Assembly (NCBI RefSeq): GCF_016428875.1
Contig: NZ_JAELTO010000029.1
Span: 1-42,461, forward strand
From: Xylophilus sp. ASV27
GTDB lineage: Bacteria; Pseudomonadota; Gammaproteobacteria; Burkholderiales; Burkholderiaceae_C
Reading direction: 5' to 3'
Length of the DNA: 42,461 bases
The translations under genes and the position numbers were made by a program. This document shows positions 23,580-35,232 of the stretch, piece after piece (within the stretch, counting starts at the first letter, position 1; every line of letters starts with the position of its first letter). Under the pieces are notes generated by a model. It made no database searches. It was not told where the DNA came from and worked only from the letters and a program-made list of their open reading frames with translations.

Positions 23580-25964
23580 TCAGGCGCCGTCGAGTTGGGC
23601 CATCACCAGGTCGACCTCTTCGGCCACGCGCTTGACGAAGGGCGGCAACAGCACCAGGGTCATGTGCTCGGCACCCTCCACCGGGGTCAGGCGGCTGCGC
23701 GTGGACAGCGCCGCATGCGACCGCTGGTACTCGGGCCAGCGCCTCTGCACTTCGGCGCCCGCCTCGGCGCCGGGCGGCATCTGCTGCATGACGGTTGCCG
23801 ACAGCACCGCGAGCGGACGCACGCCCAGGTCGGGCGAGGCGCCGGCCTGCCGGGCCACGAGCGGAAGGCCCACGTGCTCCTTCAGGATCGTGTCGACGGT
23901 TTGCGGCGTGTAGGTCGCGGACATTTGCCGCAGCACATGGGGCATGTCGGCAAACAGCGCCTGAACCGGCGCGAACTCCGGCGGCGGCGGGCCGCCCGCC
24001 TGGAACTCGGCGCGCTTGGCGCGCTCGGGCGCCAGCGTTTCCGGCGGCAGGCCCTCGAACACCTCGAACTGCTCCGGGTGGCTGGCGTCGAGCATCACCA
24101 CCCCGGCCACCTGCTCCGGGTACAGGCCGGTGTAGATGCGGTTGAGCAGACCGCCGAGCGAATGGCCGATCAGCACGATCGGGCCGCTCACACCGGCCGC
24201 GGCCAGCAGCGCATGCAGCCGCTGCGCGTTGCGCCTGCCGTCGAAGGGCGCGTCGTCGGCCTCGCTCCAGCCCATGCCGGCGCGGTCGTAGCTGATCACG
24301 GGGTACTTGGCCGACAGGGCCTGCTGCAGGCGCGCATAGATCGGCGAGGCGCAGCCGCCGCCGGCCTCGATCACCAGCGTAGGCTGCGTTGCGCTGGCCG
24401 GCGCGGGGCCGCTGCGCTGCAGGTGCATCCGGCGCCCGTCGATGGTGTACAGCTCGCCCGGTGCGGGCATGCCGCGCCCGTCCACCGAGGGCGGCAGGCG
24501 CGCCGCGCGCTTCGGTTCTTCCACGCGCGGCCAGTAGTCGAGATCGCGCACGCGGTACGGCAGATTGGCGAAGTCGGTGCTCAGCGCGCCCGGCGTCGAT
24601 ACGTACAGCACCGACCTGGCAATGGGGCCGAACTCCGCATGGAAGTGCTGCGCCGACTTCACCACGACCAGCTTCTTGGCCGCCAGGTCGATGCCCAGGC
24701 CGGTGAACAGGTCGGTGCCGATGACCTGGTTGCGCTTGCTGATGAGCACGATGTCCACGCCCTTGGCCGCCTGCACCCACACGCAGGGCCCCATGGGCGT
24801 GCGCACGCCCGAGAGCCCGCCCTGCGAATGCGCGTCCTGCACGGCCATGACGGTCACCTGCAGGTCGATCGGATCGCCCGAGGCCGGTCCGCACTTGCCG
24901 CCCAGCCGCAGCTCGAAGCTCGCGCCCACGCCCGCATCGCGGCACAGCTGCACCGCGCCCAGGTCCCAGACGCCGCCGAAGGCCACGTCGGCGATGCCGC
25001 GCTCGACGATCGCGCGCAGCACGAAGGTGCTGTCGCTGGTGGCGCCGCCACCCGGGTTGTCGGCGGTGTCGGCGATCACCACCGGGCCGCCCTGCGTGGC
25101 CATGGCCTGCTCCAGCGTCTCGTCGATCGAGAGCGAGGGCACGCCGGTCTGGTGGCGCAGGTCCCAGAACGCGCGGCCCAGTTCATCGGCGAGCTGCGCG
25201 GCGAGCGCGGGGTCGTTGTCGGTCACCACCCACAGCTTGGCGCCGGACTCCGGCACGTCGGCCCACGGAAAGCCGTGGCCCAGCGACACCGAGAGCACGC
25301 CGGGCAGCTTCTCGCAGGCTTCCATGCGGCGCACGAAGCCGGCCATCGGCTCGCGCGTGGTGTGCCACTTGCCGACCATGCGGCAGTCGTGCACGGCGGT
25401 GGTGGGCCGCACGCGGCCCTGCGCGGTGTCCACCACGATGCGCACCAGCTCGTGCAGGCGCTCCACCGCGTCGGTATGCGGATATTCCTTGTAGCTGATG
25501 ATGACGTCCGCGCCGTTCAGCATCTTCCGAGTGAAATGGCAGTGCAGGTCGAGCGACACGCCGATGGCCACCTTCGGGCCGACCATGGCGCGCACGCGCG
25601 CGATCAGGTCGCCCTCGCAGTCGTCGTAGCCCTCGGCCACCATGGCGCCGTGCAGCACCAGAATCACGCCGTCCACCGGGCCTGCCTTGCGCAGGTCATC
25701 CAGGATCTCGTCGCGCAGGCTCTCATACACCGTGCGCACGGTGCGCCCCAGCGGCTGGGCAAAGGCCAGCAGGCCTTCGACCAGCTCGTGGCCTTCGGCG
25801 GCCAGTTGCCGACGCAGCTCCACCGCGAACATGCCGTAGCCGGCCGCGTCGCGCGTGCTGGAGTCGCCGCGGAAGATGCCGTATTCCTCGAAGCTGCCCA
25901 TCCCGGTGGGGGCGGAGACGAAGGTGTTGGTCTCGGTGGCGAAGAGTGTGGTGAAGAACTTCAT
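23580..25964 (-). CDS. M81 metallopeptidase fused to an alpha/beta hydrolase
   Basis: 794 aa in one uninterrupted frame. Residues 1 to about 490 are an M81 (MlrC-like) domain: LFATETNTF, LHGAMVAEGYDDCEGD, the metal motif SLDLHCHFT, SYKEYPHTDA and DNPGGGATSDSTF. After a short Pro/Arg linker near residue 495 (nucleotide about 24470), residues 500-794 form an alpha/beta hydrolase with an oxyanion region EAGGG, nucleophile elbow GHSLGG (Ser602) and a C-terminal His767 in EGAEHMTL. There is no signal peptide. The ATG at 25964 overlaps the upstream serine hydrolase stop (ATGA). The fusion would give one polypeptide with peptidase and ester/amide hydrolase activity. Confidence 0.88.
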   Translation of the reverse strand: MKFFTTLFATETNTFVSAPTGMGSFEEYGIFRGDSSTRDAAGYGMFAVELRRQLAAEGHELVEGLLAFAQPLGRTVRTVYESLRDEILDDLRKAGPVDGVILVLHGAMVAEGYDDCEGDLIARVRAMVGPKVAIGVSLDLHCHFTRKMLNGADVIISYKEYPHTDAVERLHELVRIVVDTAQGRVRPTTAVHDCRMVGKWHTTREPMAGFVRRMEACEKLPGVLSVSLGHGFPWADVPESGAKLWVVTDNDPALAAQLADELGRAFWDLRHQTGVPSLSIDETLEQAMATQGGPVVIADTADNPGGGATSDSTFVLRAIVERGIADVAFGGVWDLGAVQLCRDAGVGASFELRLGGKCGPASGDPIDLQVTVMAVQDAHSQGGLSGVRTPMGPCVWVQAAKGVDIVLISKRNQVIGTDLFTGLGIDLAAKKLVVVKSAQHFHAEFGPIARSVLYVSTPGALSTDFANLPYRVRDLDYWPRVEEPKRAARLPPSVDGRGMPAPGELYTIDGRRMHLQRSGPAPASATQPTLVIEAGGGCASPIYARLQQALSAKYPVISYDRAGMGWSEADDAPFDGRRNAQRLHALLAAAGVSGPIVLIGHSLGGLLNRIYTGLYPEQVAGVVMLDASHPEQFEVFEGLPPETLAPERAKRAEFQAGGPPPPEFAPVQALFADMPHVLRQMSATYTPQTVDTILKEHVGLPLVARQAGASPDLGVRPLAVLSATVMQQMPPGAEAGAEVQRRWPEYQRSHAALSTRSRLTPVEGAEHMTLVLLPPFVKRVAEEVDLVMAQLDGA

Positions 25965-27655
25965 GCGCGCGGCTCCTGGCGGACGAGGTGGATGTTCCGT
26001 GTGCGCAGCGTGCTCAGCCGCAGTCCCGTGACCCGGCCGGCCTTGCGCTCCACGTTGAGGATCGACTTGCCCATCTGGCTCAGCACCGGATCGGTGGAGG
26101 TGAGCGTCATCACGTCGGGCGACAGCGGCTTGAGCACGCAGGCATGCTGCCCGTGGCGGCCGTGCACCGTGAGCAGCAGCGCTCCGTTGGCCAGCGTCAG
26201 CTGCGCGGTGGCGTCGAGGTCGGCGCTGGTGTAGTCGCCGCACAGTTTTTCGGCCAATGCCGCGGCATCGGGCGCGGGCGCGTGCAGGCGCTCGTAGCGG
26301 CGCGGCTCCCCGCCTTCGTACAGCACCAGCGTGTCGGGCGTGCGCTGCGGGTCGATGTCGCCAGCGTCGATCACGAGGTCGTTGACCGGCAGGTCCTGCA
26401 GGCCCAGCCACAGCCTGCCCTCGCCCTGGTGCATCGGTGTCGCGGCGCCGGCCTGCCACGACATGGCCAGCTTGCCCGCGACGTCGGCAAAGCCGATCAG
26501 GCCGCCGTTGGCCGGCGCGTGGTAGTGATGGCCGAGCAGCGTGGGGAAGGCGCTGGCCAGCGGGCGCACTTCAGGCGGCGCGAGCGCGTCGCCCAGCAGC
26601 AGCTCGACCACCTTGAGGGCCAGCGGCGATGGCGATACCGGGGCGCCGTTGACCATGACGATGATGTCCAGCCCGTGCGCCGGCACGCTGAGCATCTGCG
26701 ACTGTGCGCCGAGCACGGCGCCCGCGTGGTGGATGATCTCCACGCCGCGGTACGGATGGCGCGCCAGTCCGAAGCCGTAGCTCACCTTCGAACCCGAGCG
26801 CAGCGTGGTGGGCTCGGACAGCAGGGCCCAGCTCTTGGCACTGCCCACGATCTTCTCGCTGCTGCGCATGTGCGCGAGCCAGCGCAGCATGTCGTCCACC
26901 GTCGAGACCAGCGAGCCACCCCCGTCGAGCTCGCACGGGTACAGGCCGCGCTGCCATCCACCGCCGGGCGCGGGCATGTAGAGGCCGGCCAGGCCGGGGA
27001 CCACGTCGAGGTCGGTCGCAACCGAAGCGGTGTCGGGCATGCCCAGCGGCCCGAACAGGCGCGCCTTGAGGAAGTCGTTGAAGCTCTGCCCGCTCACGCG
27101 CTCGATGATCTTCGCCAGCAGGTGGTAGCCGCCGTTGCTGTATTTCATCTGCGTGCCGGGCTCGAAATTGAGCTCGCGCTGGCGCACCATGGCGGGCAAC
27201 CCCGGGCCCGGGCGCGTGAACGTGAGGCCATGCGCGATGGCCCACAGCTCGTCATGGGCGCGCCAGCCGCTGGTGTGGTTCAGCAGGTGGCGCAGCGTGG
27301 GGCCTTCGGCGCTCAGTTGCGGCATTTCGGGCAGGTGCTTGTGCACCGCGTCGTCCACGTCGAGCAGGCCGTCCTCGGCCAGCAGCAGCACCGCCATCGC
27401 CGTGAAGTGCTTGCTGGTGGAGGCGATGCGCATGCGCGTGGTGGGCGTGTTGGCCACGCCCATCTCCAGGCTGGCCATGCCGACGGCGCGCCGGTACAGC
27501 AGGCGGCCGTTGCGCGCAATGCCCATGACCAGGCCCGGCGCGTCGCTGCGGTTGAGCGGGGCGATCAGTGCGTCGATGGCGGCCAGCGCGGACGCCTCGG
27601 CGGCGGCAGGCGAAGAGGAGGTGTCAGGCACGAAAGGCGGTGGTTGTTGTGACAT
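25961..27655 (-). CDS. S12-family serine hydrolase (class C beta-lactamase / D-aminopeptidase type)
   Basis: 564 aa. The penicillin-binding fold covers about 25-380, with the SxxK nucleophile motif Ser79-Thr-Ser-Lys82, the YxN motif Tyr172-Ser-Asn174 and a HAG triad (IIHHAGAVLG) as third motif. Two C-terminal beta-barrel-like domains follow (about 390-564), as in D-aminopeptidase-type S12 enzymes. No export signal is visible, so probably cytoplasmic. MlrB of microcystin degradation belongs to the same broad family. Lies 42 bp after the MFS gene. Beta-lactamase activity itself is unlikely. Confidence 0.85.
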   Translation of the reverse strand: MSQQPPPFVPDTSSSPAAAEASALAAIDALIAPLNRSDAPGLVMGIARNGRLLYRRAVGMASLEMGVANTPTTRMRIASTSKHFTAMAVLLLAEDGLLDVDDAVHKHLPEMPQLSAEGPTLRHLLNHTSGWRAHDELWAIAHGLTFTRPGPGLPAMVRQRELNFEPGTQMKYSNGGYHLLAKIIERVSGQSFNDFLKARLFGPLGMPDTASVATDLDVVPGLAGLYMPAPGGGWQRGLYPCELDGGGSLVSTVDDMLRWLAHMRSSEKIVGSAKSWALLSEPTTLRSGSKVSYGFGLARHPYRGVEIIHHAGAVLGAQSQMLSVPAHGLDIIVMVNGAPVSPSPLALKVVELLLGDALAPPEVRPLASAFPTLLGHHYHAPANGGLIGFADVAGKLAMSWQAGAATPMHQGEGRLWLGLQDLPVNDLVIDAGDIDPQRTPDTLVLYEGGEPRRYERLHAPAPDAAALAEKLCGDYTSADLDATAQLTLANGALLLTVHGRHGQHACVLKPLSPDVMTLTSTDPVLSQMGKSILNVERKAGRVTGLRLSTLRTRNIHLVRQEPRA

Positions 27656-27697
27656 GGAAGGACAACGAAGGGGTGGGAGAGAAGCGGAGGAAGGCCA

Positions 27698-29137
27698 TCA
27701 GGTCGGCCGCGCCGCGCGCATCAGGCGCACGAATGGGCCTTCGGTGGCGCGCAGCACCATGGCGCCCATGACGCCGCCGATCAGCGTGGTGGCGACGATG
27801 GCCACCGCCAGTCCGTTGGGCACCGACTTGAGCGCATCCGACAACATGCCGACCACCAGCGGCCCCAGCACGCCGAAAGGCAGGCCGCCCACGGAGAGCA
27901 TCGCAATGGTGCGGGCGCGCAGGTGCGGCGGCGCCGCGTCCTGCAGCACGTTGGGCAGCAGCACCGCTCCGCTGATGAGCGGCACGACCAGCAGCGCCAG
28001 CAATGTGAATGCGTCGGTCGCCGAACGCGTGAAGAGCAGCAGCGACGACAGCAGCGCGGCCGTGAGGTTGCCCAGCATGATGATGCGCAGCGCGGCGGCC
28101 GGCCCCATGCGGGGCTGCACGTAGCGCATTGCCATCACGCCCAGCAGGCCGCCGATCACCGTGCCGCTGAGAAAGGCAATGCCCATGCCCTGCCCCATCT
28201 GCGTCGGCGTGATGCCGTATTCGCGCGCCGCCATGATCGGCAGCCAGGTGCCGATCGAGCTCATGCCGATGCTTGCCAGACCGGCGCCGATCACCAGGCC
28301 GGCAAAGGTTCGCCAGTGCTGGCGCAGGTGGTCGCGGAAGCTGACGGTGCTGACCGCATCGTCCACATCGGCTGGATGCGCGGCGCTGGCGGCGGGGGCG
28401 GCATCGTGCGGCATCGAAGTCGCCGGAGCCACCGCGTCCGGTTGCGCGCCGCCGCGCCGGGTGCGGCGGATCGACAGCACCAGCAGCGCCACCGGGATGC
28501 CGGCGGAGGCCATCACGAAGAAGGTCAGCCGCCACGCCTCCATGTGCTGCATCGACGCGGGCAGCAACGGCCGCAGGTCCTGCGTCAGGTGGATGACGGT
28601 GCCGCCCAGCAATGCGCCCAGCGCGCTGCCGAAGATGGCCGACAGCGCGAACACCGCATTGGCCAGCACCCGCTGCGCGCGCGGAAACAGGTCGGGGATC
28701 ATGCTGTTGGTGATGGGCGTCAGGCCCGCCTCACCCACACCCAGGCCGATGGAGGCGATGAACAGCACGCCGTAGTCCATGGCGGTGCCGCGCATGGCGG
28801 TGGCGGCGCTCCACAGCACCACGCACGCGGCCAGCACAACGCGCCGGTCGTAGCGGTCGCTGAGCCAGCCCAGCGGGAGCGTGGCGATGCCGGTGAACAG
28901 CACAATGCCCGCACCCTGCAGCAGCCCCAATTGCGTGTCGGAGAGCGACAGCGTGATGCGCATCGGCTCGGTCAGCAGCGTGAGGATGACCTTGTCGATC
29001 GACCCCAGCACCGTTGCGATGACCAGCACCACCAGCGCATACCAGGCGCTGGTCGGCGCCTTGCGTGTCGCAGCGGGCGCGGCCGCGCTCGTCGTATCCG
29101 GCGGCACCGCGGCCGCCAGTGGCGTAAGGCTCGACAT
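27698..29137 (-). CDS. Major facilitator superfamily transporter
   Basis: 479 aa, about twelve transmembrane helices with a long central loop (about 235-270, Ala/Pro/Asp-rich). The MFS motif A is in LGWLSDRYDRRVV. The closest resemblance is to the sphingosine/spinster-like and ACS-type carriers (GLGVGEAGLTPITNSMIPDL). The start lies one base after the receptor stop, so the two are translated together. I infer it moves the ligand, or its breakdown product, across the inner membrane after TonB-dependent uptake. MlrD of mlr clusters is also an MFS-type carrier. Confidence 0.86.
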   Translation of the reverse strand: MSSLTPLAAAVPPDTTSAAAPAATRKAPTSAWYALVVLVIATVLGSIDKVILTLLTEPMRITLSLSDTQLGLLQGAGIVLFTGIATLPLGWLSDRYDRRVVLAACVVLWSAATAMRGTAMDYGVLFIASIGLGVGEAGLTPITNSMIPDLFPRAQRVLANAVFALSAIFGSALGALLGGTVIHLTQDLRPLLPASMQHMEAWRLTFFVMASAGIPVALLVLSIRRTRRGGAQPDAVAPATSMPHDAAPAASAAHPADVDDAVSTVSFRDHLRQHWRTFAGLVIGAGLASIGMSSIGTWLPIMAAREYGITPTQMGQGMGIAFLSGTVIGGLLGVMAMRYVQPRMGPAAALRIIMLGNLTAALLSSLLLFTRSATDAFTLLALLVVPLISGAVLLPNVLQDAAPPHLRARTIAMLSVGGLPFGVLGPLVVGMLSDALKSVPNGLAVAIVATTLIGGVMGAMVLRATEGPFVRLMRAARPT

Positions 29138-29138
29138 C

Positions 29139-31652
<2,514 letters not shown>

Positions 31653-31691
31653 AGTTGTCTTCCAGTGTGGTTTATTGTTCGGATACCCACT

Positions 31692-31721
31692 GAGACGAAC
31701 GCCCCGTCACGTTCCGGTAAC
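31692..31721 (-). promoter_or_regulatory. ECF-sigma promoter before the receptor gene
   Basis: Minus strand GTTACCGGAA (31721-31712), 14 bases, CGTCTC (31697-31692). The same two blocks with the same spacer occur before the sigma gene and, on the plus strand, before the free-STN gene. The predicted start of transcription is near 31685, about 33 bases before the receptor ATG. Confidence 0.75.
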
Positions 31722-31725
31722 ACGC

Positions 31726-32751
31726 CTATTTCGAAATCAGTATTTCTTTTCCGCTCTCCTGCACCGCCAGACCGAAGCCCTGTTTGAGCAAGGCGACGAA
31801 TCCACTCATGTTGTTGGCTTCGAAGCTGCCGCCGATGCGAATGCGCGCGACGGCCGGATCGGCAATCACCAACTGCCGGGTGTTGTAGCGGTTGAACTGG
31901 GCGGCCGCTTCGCCCAGCGTTGTCTGGTCGAAGACCAGCCTGCCGCGCCGCCAGCTCAGCTCGTCCTCGACCTGCTTCGGGACTTTCGAGATCACCAGCA
32001 GGTTGCCCGCGCTGGCCACCGCCGCCTGGTTGCGCGTGAGCACGGTGGGCTCGCTGGCCTTGCCGGACTTGTCGTTCTGCAATGCCGCGATCTGCACGCG
32101 CCCCTCCTCCACCGTCACGCTGACGTGGTCGCCCTGGCGCCGAACCAGGAAGCGCGTGCCCAACACGGTGATACGGTGCTCGCCCGCGGTCACGACGAAG
32201 GGGCGCTTCTCGTCATGCGCGATGTCGAAGAAGGCCTCGCCATCGTCGAGCCAGACCTTGCGTCCGCTCCCGGTCACCGAGGCGCGCAAGTGCGTGGCGG
32301 TATTGAGCGTGACCACCGAACCATCCGGCAGCGCGACCGATTGGCGGGCTCCGACGGCCGTGGCATACAGCTCGCTCTGCGGCCCCTGCGCATACTGCCA
32401 ACCCAGCCAGCCGCAGCCGGCGGCCGCGAGCAGCACCCCGGCGGCAATGCGCTGCATGGAAAAGCGCGGCAGCCAGGTCGCCGCTGTCTTGCGCGGTGCA
32501 GGCTCGGCGGCCGGCGATGCCGCCTGTGCCGCCTGTGCCGCCTGTGCAGCTTGTGCCGCAGGCGCGCGCAGAGCGCTCAGCCGGTCGGCGCGTTGCCAGA
32601 CGCTGGAGAGCCGCAGCCAGGCCACGCGGTGCGCGAGCGACTCCGCGATCCAGGCATCGAGCGCCTGTTGGTCGCCATCGGTCCAGGCGCCGCTGTCCTG
32701 GCGCGCCAGCCAATCGGCGGCAGTGGCTTCAATGAGTTCGGCTTGCATCAT
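31726..32751 (-). CDS. FecR-like anti-sigma factor / signal relay
   Basis: 341 aa inner-membrane protein. The cytoplasmic N-terminus (about 5-50, AADWLARQDSGAWTDGDQQA ... VAWLRLSSVW) is the sigma-binding domain. A low-complexity AAQ repeat (65-77) and one transmembrane helix (about 101-119) follow. The periplasmic FecR domain has LPDGSVVTLNTATHLRA, FFDIAHDEKRPFVV and VLGTRF, and a C-terminal region (NRYNTRQLVIADPAV) expected to receive the STN signal. The ATG overlaps the sigma stop by four bases. Confidence 0.92.
   Translation of the reverse strand: MMQAELIEATAADWLARQDSGAWTDGDQQALDAWIAESLAHRVAWLRLSSVWQRADRLSALRAPAAQAAQAAQAAQAASPAAEPAPRKTAATWLPRFSMQRIAAGVLLAAAGCGWLGWQYAQGPQSELYATAVGARQSVALPDGSVVTLNTATHLRASVTGSGRKVWLDDGEAFFDIAHDEKRPFVVTAGEHRITVLGTRFLVRRQGDHVSVTVEEGRVQIAALQNDKSGKASEPTVLTRNQAAVASAGNLLVISKVPKQVEDELSWRRGRLVFDQTTLGEAAAQFNRYNTRQLVIADPAVARIRIGGSFEANNMSGFVALLKQGFGLAVQESGKEILISK
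32519..32563. repeat. Tandem 9-bp repeat in the anti-sigma gene
   Basis: About five units of GCCGCCTGT (one with two substitutions) encode Ala-Ala-Gln repeats on the minus strand, between the sigma-binding domain and the membrane helix. Unit loss or gain would keep the frame and only change linker length. Confidence 0.75.
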
Positions 32752-33320
32752 GTCGAGAGTCTCTTGTCATTCTGTGCCCGGCCGAAGGCCTTGGTGTCCA
32801 GGCGCACGCCGCTGGAGACCATGGCGTCGGCCAGCGCCCGCACGCCGCGCGACACCTGCCGCTCGACCGTGTCTTCGGTGATGCCCAGTTGCGTGGCGAC
32901 CTCGCGCTGCGAAAGGCCTTCGATCTTGCGCATCTCCACCACACGGCGGCACTTGGACGGCAGGGCATCGAGCGCGTTCTGCAGCAACCGCAGTTCGCCC
33001 CGGCCCGAGGCGTGGCGCTCCGGCGTGAGTTCGTCGGCGGAGAAATCGAGCGCGTCGAGGTCGGCAATGATCTCGATGGAAACGATCTGTGCCCGCCGCG
33101 CACGGTCGATCAGCAGGTTGCGTGCCGTGGTGAAGACGAAGGGCTTCACCAGATCGGGCACGCCTTTGGCGGCGGCCTCGTAGATGCGCATGTAGATGTC
33201 CTGGCGGAGGTCGGGAATTTCGGCGTCGTCGCGCCAGTTGCGGCGCAGAAAACGCGTGAGCGCGGCCTCCAGCGGCAGCACTTCCCTGACGAACCAGTTG
33301 TCCAAGTCACTGAGAACCAA
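32748..33320 (-). CDS. ECF RNA polymerase sigma factor (FecI-like)
   Basis: 190 aa. Region 2 includes DLRQDIYMRIYEAA and FTTARNLLIDRARRA. Region 4 includes ALPSKCRRVVEMRKIEGLSQ and the helix-turn-helix VATQLGITEDTVERQVSRGV. The start is a TTG at 33320, chosen because AGGAG lies seven bases before it and the next upstream in-frame start would lie beyond its own promoter. It is expected to be held by the FecR-like protein and freed when the receptor binds ligand. Its own promoter carries the same motif as its targets, so it is autoregulated. No clear Fur box precedes it. Confidence 0.9.
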   Translation of the reverse strand: MVLSDLDNWFVREVLPLEAALTRFLRRNWRDDAEIPDLRQDIYMRIYEAAAKGVPDLVKPFVFTTARNLLIDRARRAQIVSIEIIADLDALDFSADELTPERHASGRGELRLLQNALDALPSKCRRVVEMRKIEGLSQREVATQLGITEDTVERQVSRGVRALADAMVSSGVRLDTKAFGRAQNDKRLST

Positions 33321-33389
33321 AGAAGCGCTCCTGAAAGGCCTTGCAACAGGCCGGTGGATCACGGCTCGCCGGGATTGGCGACAGACATG

Positions 33390-33419
33390 GAGACGGATGG
33401 CCGGACGATTTCCGGTAAC
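33390..33419 (-). promoter_or_regulatory. ECF-sigma promoter before the sigma factor gene
   Basis: Minus strand GTTACCGGAA (33419-33410), 14 bases, CGTCTC (33395-33390). Both blocks are identical to those before the receptor gene, although the 14-base spacers differ. Predicted transcription start near 33383, about 60 bases before the TTG start. Confidence 0.75.
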
Positions 33420-33472
33420 GCGGCATGAAAACAGCACGAGATCGCAGGGATGCACCGAAACAAGGCGCCCCG

Positions 33473-33501
33473 CTACCGGAAAGCCCGGCCGCGCTCGTCT
33501 A
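33473..33501 (+). promoter_or_regulatory. ECF-sigma promoter before the free-STN gene
   Basis: Plus strand CTACCGGAA (33473-33481), 14 bases, CGTCTA (33496-33501). One base differs from the other two copies in each block, and the spacer length is the same. It points away from the sigma gene, towards the STN gene, with a predicted transcription start near 33508. Confidence 0.65.
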
Positions 33502-33542
33502 AGAAATCACAAGCGAACCCAATGCGCAGGAAACACCCCTAC

Positions 33543-33920
33543 ATGAATCCCACCGGGAGGCACAGCCCGAACCGCCCCATTGCAGCACGCCGGCGCATCA
33601 CCATCAGCGCCGCCTGCCTCCTCATGGCAAGCCTGTCATACGCCGCCCCCCGAGACTTCGACGTGGGCGGCGGCGCGCTCAGGCCCGCACTCGACGCCTT
33701 CATCGCGCAGTCCGGCGTGCAGCTCATCTACAAAATGGAAGACGTCGAGGATCTGTCCACGCGAGGCGTCAAGGGCAGCATCGCCCCCGATGCCGCATTG
33801 GCCCGGCTGCTGGACGGCACCCGCCTGCGCATCCGCCGCGGACAGGACGGCGCCATCGTGCTCGTCGCACCCGCCGCGAACGCAGCAAGCGCGCCCGCTT
33901 CTGCCGGCAAGAAGCCATGA
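33543..33920 (+). CDS. Secreted protein consisting of a free STN domain
   Basis: About 125 aa. A basic N-terminus and hydrophobic core (RRRITISAACLLMASLSYAA) make a signal peptide. The mature part is one STN domain (FDVGGGALRPALDAFIAQSG ... DGAIVLVAPA) and a short Ala/Ser-rich tail. By eye about 45 of 73 aligned residues equal those of the receptor STN domain, so the two probably contact the same anti-sigma protein. ATG 33543 follows an AGGAAA. ATG 33522 is possible, and ATG 33450 lies upstream of the promoter. It may be a soluble modulator of signalling, or a receptor gene cut off after its STN domain. Confidence 0.8.
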   Translation: MNPTGRHSPNRPIAARRRITISAACLLMASLSYAAPRDFDVGGGALRPALDAFIAQSGVQLIYKMEDVEDLSTRGVKGSIAPDAALARLLDGTRLRIRRGQDGAIVLVAPAANAASAPASAGKKP

Positions 33921-33932
33921 ACTACGCGAATT

Positions 33933-33995
33933 GCTATACAAAAAATAGCTAGAAGCCTTGGAACTTCCTGTCTTCCAGCCACTTTTCACTCAAAA
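33933..33995 (+). repeat. GCTAT..ATAGC element, copy D
   Basis: Head GCTATACAAAAAATAGCT, then AGAAGCC, a variable part, then TTCCAGCCACTTTTCACTCAAAA. This is the best preserved copy and lies between the convergent stops of the free-STN gene (33920) and dusA (34007). It begins 12 bases after the STN stop codon. Confidence 0.7.
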
Positions 33996-34006
33996 CACCT
34001 GCCCTG

Positions 34007-35017
<1,011 letters not shown>

Positions 35018-35232
35018 CTCGGGGCCGGCGCGGGTGAGTGCGATAAACCTCGTATTTTCCCAGATGGCGCTTGCCCAGGCGGCGCAGGTCTTCATTGCGC
35101 GCCTCGAACGCGCAGCACCTTGCGGACATTCGGTGCCTGCATTTGCATGTCGTACACGCCTTCCCGGGCTAGCGCGACCACGACGCCAGTTCCCTCATTC
35201 AATCAGGCTGAACATGGGCAGCACGGTGGACG

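Noticed and set aside
22711-24945. A 744-codon minus-strand frame that would join exbB to an upstream extension
   Set aside because: The upstream part is the out-of-frame reading of the M81-hydrolase gene. ExbB has a good ATG and GGAG at 23550.
23595-26234. An 879-codon plus-strand open frame opposite the M81-hydrolase fusion
   Set aside because: Same reason: codon pattern is the mirror of the real gene, and no family features or start signals are seen.
25961-27655. S12 gene as an antibiotic-resistance beta-lactamase
   Set aside because: No export signal, extra C-terminal domains and a peptide-catabolic context point to a peptidase or esterase of the same fold.
33450-33542. Longer start for the free-STN protein at 33450
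   Set aside because: It lies upstream of the predicted sigma promoter (33473-33501) and would put a highly basic extension before the signal peptide.
35030-35129. Minus-strand frame with NEDLRRLGKRHLGKYEVYRTHP upstream of dusA as a gene remnant
   Set aside because: It looks protein-like for about 25 residues but then runs into dusA in another frame and matches no family I recognise. Too weak to list.
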